Both the position numbers and the translations under genes were made by a program. DNA of 18,711 nt from assembly GCA_031266495.1 (NCBI GenBank), contig JAISAX010000486.1, positions 1 through 18,711 on the forward strand, given 5' to 3'. Position 1 is the first letter of the stretch; each line of letters begins with the position of its first letter. Below, in pieces: positions 13,865 through 18,711 of this stretch. This stretch comes from Opitutaceae bacterium. Its GTDB lineage: Bacteria > Verrucomicrobiota > Verrucomicrobiae > Opitutales > Opitutaceae. The notes beneath the pieces are model-generated. The model had not been told where the DNA came from and searched no databases. It worked only from the letters and a program-made list of their open reading frames with translations.

Positions 13865-14721
13865 ATACCGTGCTCGAACAGCGCGCGCACGACGGCGTCC
13901 TGGATGTGGCGGGACACTGCGCGCTGCATGGGTCGGGCTCCGTAGTGGGGATCGTAGCCCTCTCGTAGCAAAAACTCCATGACGCCTTCGGAGACGTCCA
14001 GCCGGTAGCCTCCGGTTTGGCCGAGCCGGGCGATTTCCCTCTCGATGAGGAGCGAGCAAATCTCCCTCTGCCCGTCGGGACCCAGCCGGGAAAACACCGC
14101 TATCTCGTCGATGCGTCCCACCAGCTCCGGGCGCAGCTTCTGGCGCACCCGGCGTAGCACCGACTCCTCCACCGTGGCCGCGCTGGAACGCTCCATCCGC
14201 ATGGCGTCCACCGCTCCGATGTTGGAGGTGAAGACCACATAGTAGTCCTTCAACGCGAAGGTCCGGCCCGTCGCCACCGTGATCCGGCCGAGCCAGAGCA
14301 TCTGCAAAAAAAGGTCCAGCACTTCGGGGTGCGCCTTTTCCATTTCATCGAAAAGCAGGGTGCCGCAGGCGCGGGCGGACAACGCCCTGCCGAGAAGTCC
14401 CACGTCGGAGCGGTCCGCGCCGATCATCTTTTCGATCGACTCCTTGTTCTGATACTCCGACATATCGAAGGCCATCAGGCTGTCCGCTCCGAACAGGTAT
14501 TCGGAAAACACCGACGCCAGCTCGGATTTGCCCGTGCCGGTCGGGCCGACGAAGAGGAACGAGGCCCGCGGACGTGACGGGTCGGACAACCCCAATTCCC
14601 CGCGCATCAGGGCCGGCACAACGCGCGCGAGAACGCGGTCCTGCCCGCGGATGTTTTTGAAGAGGTGCGCCTCTAGGCTGCGCAGGCGGCCGATCCGGTC
14701 TCCCTCGTCGCTTTCTTTCAT
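13795..14721 (-). CDS. Single-module ClpB/ClpA-type AAA+ ATPase
   Basis: 308 residues from ATG 14719-14721 (a TTG lies just before). It corresponds to the second AAA+ module of Clp/Hsp100 proteins only: Walker A VGPTGTGKSELA (58-69), Walker B GTLLFDEMEKAHPEV (120-134), sensor 1 VVFTSNIGA (162-170), an arginine-finger region RQKLRPELVGRIDEI (193-207) and sensor 2 YGARPMQRAV (260-269). Hsp100 unfoldases normally add an N-domain and a first AAA module; both are absent here and nothing in the flank looks like their remains. A hexameric unfoldase or remodeller is predicted. It is transcribed away from the T4SS operon with only 63 bases between start codons and a palindrome in the gap, so it is probably a transfer-element gene co-regulated with that operon. 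No Shine-Dalgarno site is visible. Confidence 0.85.
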   Translation of the reverse strand: MKESDEGDRIGRLRSLEAHLFKNIRGQDRVLARVVPALMRGELGLSDPSRPRASFLFVGPTGTGKSELASVFSEYLFGADSLMAFDMSEYQNKESIEKMIGADRSDVGLLGRALSARACGTLLFDEMEKAHPEVLDLFLQMLWLGRITVATGRTFALKDYYVVFTSNIGAVDAMRMERSSAATVEESVLRRVRQKLRPELVGRIDEIAVFSRLGPDGQREICSLLIEREIARLGQTGGYRLDVSEGVMEFLLREGYDPHYGARPMQRAVSRHIQDAVVRALFEHGIACGRIGVDGRRLCIAGERTVEK

Positions 14722-14730
14722 CAAATCATC

Positions 14731-14783
14731 ACTGACTACGTTTTTCTTGATAAGTCGAGTATTTTCGTATTTTCGTAGTCAGT
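14731..14783. promoter_or_regulatory. Palindromic operator in the divergent promoter region
   Basis: Seen: actgactacg (14731-14740) and its exact reverse complement (14774-14783) flank an AT-rich core with a tandem tattttcg repeat. The whole divergent gap between the AAA+ gene and the first T4SS gene is 63 bases, so both promoters must lie within or between the arms. A single regulator binding both arms could switch both directions together. The regulator is not identified in this window. Confidence 0.6.
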
Positions 14784-14784
14784 A

Positions 14785-15096
14785 ATGAATGGCTCATTTC
14801 TCCCGCTGCCGACTCCCCTGGCAGCCCTTTCCCCCACGCTGAGCCCGGGTTTTCCACTGGCACAGCTTCAGACGGTTAGGGACGGTTTCGGCTACGCTCT
14901 CGCGCTCCTCTTCATGGTCGGCTTTTTTTGGGGCGTCCTGAAAATTTGGGGTGGCGCAAACGCCATCTCCAAGGGCGACCCGGACGGCAAGAGCGGTGTC
15001 GTCGCCGGCATCATCATCGCCGCCGCCGCCACGATCATGGGCGCTCTCTTCGCCATCTTCGGGATGCAGGACGCCGTCCTCACGCCGAACTTCTGA
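14785..15096 (+). CDS. TrbC/VirB2-like small membrane protein of the T4SS
   Basis: 103 residues with two hydrophobic helices: about 36-53 (GYALALLFMVGFFWGVLKIW) and about 71-93 (GVVAGIIIAAAATIMGALFA). A short polar loop (NAISKGDPDGKS) lies between them, and a Pro-rich N-terminus precedes. This is the size and topology of VirB2/TrbC pilin-type subunits. First position in an operon followed by VirB3-like and VirB4-like genes matches the conserved virB2-B3-B4 order. The N-terminus is not a clear cleavable signal, so the mature form is uncertain. It starts two bases beyond the palindrome arm. Confidence 0.68.
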   Translation: MNGSFLPLPTPLAALSPTLSPGFPLAQLQTVRDGFGYALALLFMVGFFWGVLKIWGGANAISKGDPDGKSGVVAGIIIAAAATIMGALFAIFGMQDAVLTPNF

Positions 15097-15110
15097 CCTT
15101 CACTCCGGCG

Positions 15111-15452
15111 ATGAACGAACTGCACTTCACCGACACCAACTCGGCCGACGATTCCTCGGGCCGGGTGTTCGGGCTCGATGGCAACCTCTACCTGCCGGTT
15201 GTCCTTGGTGTCATCGGGTCCCTCGGGCTGGTGGCCGTGCTTGGCCTGCTCGTGGGCACCGGATGGTTCATCGCCGGAGTTGCGGGGGCGGTTCCGCTTG
15301 CCGCCATCCTCGGCTGGGCGCTCCTGCTCAAACATAACAAACCCGCCGGCTACGACCGCGACCGGATCGAACAATGGCTTGGCGGTGCACATTTCACCCT
15401 CAACCCGGCCGAGCAGCAAAACCTGACCGACACGGAGGCGGCCGAGGCATGA
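15111..15452 (+). CDS. VirB3/TrbD-like inner-membrane T4SS protein
   Basis: 113 residues from ATG 15111-15113. A polar N-terminus (NELHFTDTNSADDSSG) is followed by two hydrophobic segments (about 28-46, LPVVLGVIGSLGLVAVLGLL; and 50-70, WFIAGVAGAVPLAAILGWAL) and then a basic/polar tail with KPAGYDRDRIEQWLGG. VirB3-type proteins are about 100 residues with this double-helix layout and anchor the VirB4 ATPase. Here the gene lies 14 bases after the VirB2-like gene and overlaps the VirB4-like start (ATGA at 15449-15452). The call depends on topology and gene order rather than a clear sequence match. Confidence 0.6.
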   Translation: MNELHFTDTNSADDSSGRVFGLDGNLYLPVVLGVIGSLGLVAVLGLLVGTGWFIAGVAGAVPLAAILGWALLLKHNKPAGYDRDRIEQWLGGAHFTLNPAEQQNLTDTEAAEA

Positions 15453-16720
15453 AGCCGCACGCTCACGCTCCCAACGGCGTCTTCTGCGACGACCTGATTC
15501 TCTACGGCGCGCCCGAGCGCGGAGCCATCGCCGCCCGCGGCTTCTTCCTGGAGACGCCCGACCTGCGAGGGGCGGGCTTCGCCCGGCTCAACGATTTTCA
15601 GTCCAAAGTGCGTTCCCTGCTCGCGTTGGCGACGCCGGGCCGCCGGCTGCAATTCCAGTGGTCATGTGATTCGGACTACCGGGCCGAACTGCTCCGCTAC
15701 CACGAGCACACGCAGACCGTCGCCGACCCGATCATCCGCGCGATTCGCAACGAGCGGTTTTCGCGCTACTGGCAGCGGATGCAGGACCGCGGGCTGCGCC
15801 GCGAGCGCCTGGCCTTGTTCCTCTCCACGGAAATCACCCGCTACTCGGGCAACCTGAAAACCCGGCAGGGACTGCGCGCGCAGTATCGGCATGTGCTCGA
15901 TCAGATACGCGGGCAGTTCGACGAGTTCGCCAGCACCGTGCGCGGACTCTGGGCCGGGGAAACCACCGTCACCGCAATGGACGACGCGGCGCACGCGGCC
16001 TTCGTGCGGCGCTTCCTCAACCCCGGTCTGGCGGAGCGCGACGACGCGCCCGGCGCGGTGGACCCTGGCCTGACCGTGCAGGAAAACTGCTGGCATTGCG
16101 AAGGCGTGGGGTTGGACGACGGAGGCTTTTCGCTCGACGGCCAGTATCACGCGATCCTGACGCTGTCCCGCTGGCCGCAGCGGACCTGGCCCGGCATCGT
16201 CACCCACCTGACCGGACTCCCGTTCCTGGACTATGCGATCACCGTCAACGTGACGCCGATCACGACCCGGCAGGAAATCCAGAAGGAGGAAAAGGCCGCC
16301 GACCGCCTGCGCGGCGAATACGCCTCCAAACCCCGTCCTTCGCTGCTCGTCGCGTTGCGCAAGAAGGAGCGCAAGGTTGAGGCCCTGAGCGGCGGTTTTA
16401 CCAGACCCTTTCACGTCACCTACCTCATCCGCGCGTGGGCGCCTTCCCGCGATGCGCTGAGGGAAAAGATAGCGGCCATCCAGTCCGCATTGCCGGCATG
16501 GACGGGGCGCAGCATTTCGAGTGCGCCCTGCCCACCACCGCGAAGAAGCTGTTCTTCGGCACATGGCCCGGCTGGACTCACTCGTCATATCGGCACCGCG
16601 AGCTTTACGCGGAAGACGCTTATCTGGCCGATATGCTGCCGCTCTCGGCGACGTTTACCGGGGCGCTCGACCGGGCGGAGGCGATTTACGACGGCAGCCA
16701 CGGCAACCTGGTCGGCGTGA
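15449..16720 (+). CDS. VirB4/TraC-type T4SS ATPase, N-terminal part (frameshifted)
   Basis: Starts at ATG 15449-15451 overlapping the previous stop. The first 349 residues (to about 16495) read as the N-terminal domain of a VirB4/TraC protein: RLQFQWSCDSDYRAELLRYH, LALFLSTEITRYSGNLK, YHAILTLSRWPQRTWPGIV and YAITVNVTPITTRQEIQKEE, the usual strand-helix pattern before the motor. At CCG 16493-16495 the protein sense jumps to the -1 frame; residues after that here are Arg/Ser/Pro-rich noise up to the stop at 16718-16720. Only a fragment would be made from this frame. A single missing base near 16495 explains everything. It could be an assembly or sequencing error, a true inactivating mutation, or a split gene with restart at ATG 16498. 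Confidence 0.72.
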   Translation: MKPHAHAPNGVFCDDLILYGAPERGAIAARGFFLETPDLRGAGFARLNDFQSKVRSLLALATPGRRLQFQWSCDSDYRAELLRYHEHTQTVADPIIRAIRNERFSRYWQRMQDRGLRRERLALFLSTEITRYSGNLKTRQGLRAQYRHVLDQIRGQFDEFASTVRGLWAGETTVTAMDDAAHAAFVRRFLNPGLAERDDAPGAVDPGLTVQENCWHCEGVGLDDGGFSLDGQYHAILTLSRWPQRTWPGIVTHLTGLPFLDYAITVNVTPITTRQEIQKEEKAADRLRGEYASKPRPSLLVALRKKERKVEALSGGFTRPFHVTYLIRAWAPSRDALREKIAAIQSALPAWTGRSISSAPCPPPRRSCSSAHGPAGLTRHIGTASFTRKTLIWPICCRSRRRLPGRSTGRRRFTTAATATWSA

Positions 16721-18066
16721 ATACCAATGTCAGCGGCTCGCCGCAGCATGCCGTGCTCCTCGGCATGACCGGCTCGGGCAAGTCGGAGGTGATGCGCGAC
16801 CTGTTGTTACAGACCGGCGCCCATTACCATTACACCGTCATCATCGAGGAGGGGTTTTCCTATAAAAAATTCACGGAGGAATTGGGTGAGGTGCCGGTTG
16901 TCGTGCATCCCGACTCGCCGCTCACACTCAACTATCTGGATACACAAAAACTCCCGCTGACGCAGTTGCACCTGTCAAGCGCGGTGGCGCTGCTCGCGCG
17001 GATGGTGGGGGAGGCCGCTTCCCCGGAAATCCTCGCGTTGCGTCAGGCCCAGCTCACGCAATACCTCCATCAGCTTTACCGCGATGCGTATGTCTCCTGG
17101 GAGCGACGTAATCCCGAGCGGGCCGGCGACGTGCTCCGGCTGGCCTGCGCGGTTCATCGCTGGCGCGAAAAAATGCCGGTGGGCAGCACGCCGCTGGATG
17201 CGTTCGCCGACCTGCGTGACCGGAAGGCGGCGGGCGACGACGAGGCGCTGGCCTTCATCGCCGGCCTCTCCGACGAAACGCTGACGCGGTTCTCGCAGGA
17301 CCCGGCCACGGAGCGGTTCATTGCGCACACGGCCTGCGCGTTCTACGTGCCGGAGGAGTTTCCGACGCACAGCGCGCTGGTCGAGTTGCTGACCTACGCC
17401 ACCTTGCCGGAGCATGACCAAGCCGAGATCGGACGGCTCGCCACGCTGCTGCGGGCGTGGAGCATCGACGGCGTCTATGGCCGGCTCTTCGACGGGGTGA
17501 CGACGATTTCGTTGCAGAGGAAGGTCGCGCACTTCGAGTTGGGCTTCATCCCCGAGCAGGCCGTCGAGTTGAAGGCCGCCATCGATCTCCTGGTCAACGG
17601 GCTCGCCCGCCAGCACATCCTCGCCCTGCCGAGGGCTCAGCGGAAGCGAATCATTTTTGAAGAGCTTTCCCGCTTTCTGGACGTGCCCGGGGGCGAGCAG
17701 ATCGTCGCGGAGAGCTACGCACAGTTGCGCAAGTTCAACTGCTGGGCGGTCAGCATCGTGCAGCAATATGCCCGGTTCCGTTCCTCACGCATCCGCCCCG
17801 CGGTGATCGGCAACGCGAAGCAGTTCTTCCTCATGCGCCAGTCGGACCGCAGCGACATGGAGGATTTGGCCGGAGATCTCGTGCTCCCCGAAACCGCGCT
17901 CGACGCCATCCAGCGGTATCCGCTGCCCGAGCAGCTTCCGCCCGGAGGCAAATACTCCTCCATGTGCTACTTCACGCCCACCTCGCAGCCGCCGCAATGC
18001 GGCACGCTGCGCCACGTTCAACCGCCCGCCGATTCCTCCCATGAACCGCTCAAGGCTGCCGCGTAG
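16498..18066 (+). CDS. VirB4/TraC-type T4SS ATPase, motor part
   Basis: 522 residues if begun at ATG 16498-16500, where family sequence starts: MDGAQHFECALPTTAKKLFF, GTWPGWTHSSYRHRELYAED, MLPLSATFTGALDRAE and GNLVGVNTN. Walker A is LLGMTGSGKSEV (87-98), followed by HYTVIIEEGFSYKKF. Walker B is KRIIFEELSRFLD at about 383-395. Near the end, VSIVQQYARF and IGNAKQFFLMRQSD are typical VirB4 C-terminal motifs. Together with the N-terminal part the protein would be about 871 residues, normal for TraC/VirB4 ATPases that power pilus assembly and substrate transfer. Open frame exists upstream of 16498, but it is antisense-like noise. Its 3' end overlaps the lipoprotein gene by 26 bases. Confidence 0.85.
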   Translation: MDGAQHFECALPTTAKKLFFGTWPGWTHSSYRHRELYAEDAYLADMLPLSATFTGALDRAEAIYDGSHGNLVGVNTNVSGSPQHAVLLGMTGSGKSEVMRDLLLQTGAHYHYTVIIEEGFSYKKFTEELGEVPVVVHPDSPLTLNYLDTQKLPLTQLHLSSAVALLARMVGEAASPEILALRQAQLTQYLHQLYRDAYVSWERRNPERAGDVLRLACAVHRWREKMPVGSTPLDAFADLRDRKAAGDDEALAFIAGLSDETLTRFSQDPATERFIAHTACAFYVPEEFPTHSALVELLTYATLPEHDQAEIGRLATLLRAWSIDGVYGRLFDGVTTISLQRKVAHFELGFIPEQAVELKAAIDLLVNGLARQHILALPRAQRKRIIFEELSRFLDVPGGEQIVAESYAQLRKFNCWAVSIVQQYARFRSSRIRPAVIGNAKQFFLMRQSDRSDMEDLAGDLVLPETALDAIQRYPLPEQLPPGGKYSSMCYFTPTSQPPQCGTLRHVQPPADSSHEPLKAAA

Positions 18067-18268
18067 TCTCTCCCTGATCGTCATTGCCTGCCTGCTTGTC
18101 CTGACCGGCTGCACGACCGCATCGCGGGAGAAGAAGGCCGAGGCCCGCGGCTTCGAGCGCGGACACCGGCAGGCAGTCAAATCCCAATACTGGATCATCC
18201 AAAACCAGCAGCGACAGCCCTCCGGGCAGACGCTTCCGCCCGACAACATCAATCCGCTCACGCCATGA
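18041..18268 (+). CDS. Small T4SS-associated lipoprotein
   Basis: 75 residues from ATG 18041-18043. A lipoprotein signal peptide (RSLSLIVIACLLVLTGC, lipidated Cys at about residue 24) is followed by a charged helix (REKKAEARGFERGHRQAVKS) and a Gln/Pro-rich tail. Size and position directly after VirB4 suggest a VirB7/TrbH-like outer-membrane anchor of the transfer channel, although no specific family motif is seen. It overlaps the VirB4-like gene by 26 bases in another frame. Its own stop overlaps an ATG (ATGA at 18265-18268) that would have started the next operon gene. Confidence 0.65.
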   Translation: MNRSRLPRSLSLIVIACLLVLTGCTTASREKKAEARGFERGHRQAVKSQYWIIQNQQRQPSGQTLPPDNINPLTP

Positions 18269-18363
18269 CTATCCGCCACGCTGTTACGCAACAACTCCGA
18301 GGTGCGCATCGGGTGCTCCGTGTAACCCTCCTGCACGGTGTTGGCGACCGCCCGGAGAACTGA
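18265..18363 (+). pseudogene. Start of the next plus-strand operon gene, cut off
   Basis: ATG 18265-18267 overlaps the lipoprotein stop in the ATGA pattern used elsewhere in this operon. The frame then gives only 32 residues (MTIRHAVTQQL...) to TGA 18361-18363. Most of this is the antisense of a convincing minus-strand membrane protein, so at most the first few codons belong to the original gene. Listed because it marks where the operon was broken. Confidence 0.3.
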
Positions 18364-18573
18364 TTCGGTGAACTCGAACCACCAGGGCAGCGTCGAGATC
18401 AGGGCGACGACCACGATGCCGCGCACGAGAGGCCGCGTGAGGCTGTCCTGGTCGGCCCGGGCGCGGTTGATGTGCAGCATCAGGCCCGCCGTGCAGATGA
18501 AAAACAGGACCACCCGCAGCGCCACGGTGAGCGAGAGGATCGTGTCTTTCAGACCTGGGACGAAGTTTTCCAT
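18273..18573 (-). pseudogene. N-terminal part of a polytopic membrane protein, 3' end lost
   Basis: From ATG 18571-18573 the minus strand reads MENFVPGLKDTILSLTVALR, a first helix (VVLFFICTAGLMLHI), a loop with RARADQDSLTRP, a second helix (LVRGIVVVALISTLPWWFEF) and a polar stretch (ESVLRAVANTVQEGYTEHPM). This resembles the start of a multi-helix transfer-system membrane protein (TrbL/VirB6-like in style, family not certain). Past about 18273 the frame stays open to 17785, but only as antisense of the lipoprotein and VirB4 genes, so the real 3' portion is missing. Its start overlaps the preceding minus-strand gene. Likely the displaced, inverted continuation of the T4SS operon. Confidence 0.5.
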
Positions 18574-18711
18574 GTGACGGGTGACGTGAGTGGGACGCCT
18601 TGGGGATAGGTGATGCCGATCTGGATGTTGCTGGGCGCGTCAGAGACATTGTTCTCCATGTGAGCAGCCCGGACGCCCTTGAGCTGGTTGTCATGCTCCC
18701 GGACCGGAGTG
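18549..18711 (-). CDS. C-terminal end of a gene entering from beyond the window
   Basis: The minus-strand frame from the window edge encodes TPVREHDNQLKGVRAAHMEN, then NVSDAPSNIQIGITYPQGVP and a short tail to TGA at 18549-18551 (53 residues visible). It overlaps the start of the membrane-protein gene by 25 bases in another frame, the close packing typical of this transfer operon. The visible part is soluble and beta-like; the family is not recognisable from the tail. Partial at its 5' end because the window stops. Confidence 0.5.
   Translation of the reverse strand, partial: TPVREHDNQLKGVRAAHMENNVSDAPSNIQIGITYPQGVPLTSPVTWKTSSQV

Noticed and set aside
16485..16505. Programmed -1 ribosomal frameshift in the VirB4-like gene
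   Set aside because: The phase change is -1, but no X-XXY-YYZ slippery site or evident downstream structure is present; a lost base or restart is simpler.
17785..18272. Minus-strand open frame continuing the membrane protein through to 17785
   Set aside because: It is the antisense of the lipoprotein and the conserved VirB4 C-terminus; only the part from about 18273 upward reads as a membrane protein.
1..18711. CRISPR arrays, tRNA, rRNA or riboswitches
   Set aside because: No regularly spaced repeats, cloverleaf-like or conserved rRNA segments were seen on reading both strands; a covariance-model scan was not possible.

Overview
The window reads as a patchwork of mobile-element pieces in a moderately to highly GC-rich Gram-negative genome. 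The best guess is a Verrucomicrobiota / Opitutaceae-like host. The reasons are an ECF sigma, FecR and STN trio, secreted Ig/transglutaminase-type proteins, strongly C-ending codons in places, weak or absent Shine-Dalgarno sites at many starts, and Mu-like phage families I associate with that group. This placement is an inference; no rRNA or tRNA is present to fix it.

Region 1 (1-2861, minus strand, lower GC): a 5'-truncated exported protein with an Ig-like domain and a transglutaminase-like Cys-His-Asp signature, followed by a small exported protein. Region 2 (2862-8023, minus strand): a compact block from a Mu-like prophage. In transcription order it holds a holin-like protein, a small membrane protein overlapping an outer-membrane lipoprotein (a spanin-like pair), another small membrane protein, a gp27-like DUF3486 protein, a terminase large subunit split into ATPase and nuclease genes, and a gp29-like portal. 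Head, tail, transposase and Mu ends are absent, so this is a remnant. Most neighbours overlap by ATGA, so it is one operon.

Region 3 (8026-11412): a scrap yard. It holds two plus-strand fragments of very C-rich coding sequence (the second with an in-frame amber codon), a strong terminator, what looks like the end of an IS21-type element cutting off fecR, an ECF sigma gene, the signal/STN start of a TonB-receptor-type gene, the tail of an XRE antitoxin-like gene and the DNA-binding half of an AraC regulator. Two matching 30-bp elements precede fecR and the STN fragment and suggest a shared control signal.

Region 4 (11613-13595, plus): a small unknown gene, then a complete AbiEi/AbiEii type IV toxin-antitoxin operon. 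A perfect 13-bp inverted repeat overlaps the antitoxin start codon. Region 5 (13795-18711): a single-module ClpB-type AAA+ ATPase on the minus strand, divergent from a plus-strand type IV secretion/conjugation operon with VirB2-like, VirB3-like, VirB4-like (carrying a -1 frameshift) and lipoprotein genes. A 10-bp palindrome lies in the 63-bp divergent gap. The operon breaks off near 18270, where two genes of probably the same transfer system continue on the opposite strand, indicating an inversion. No stretch longer than about 220 bases lacks a gene or gene relic.
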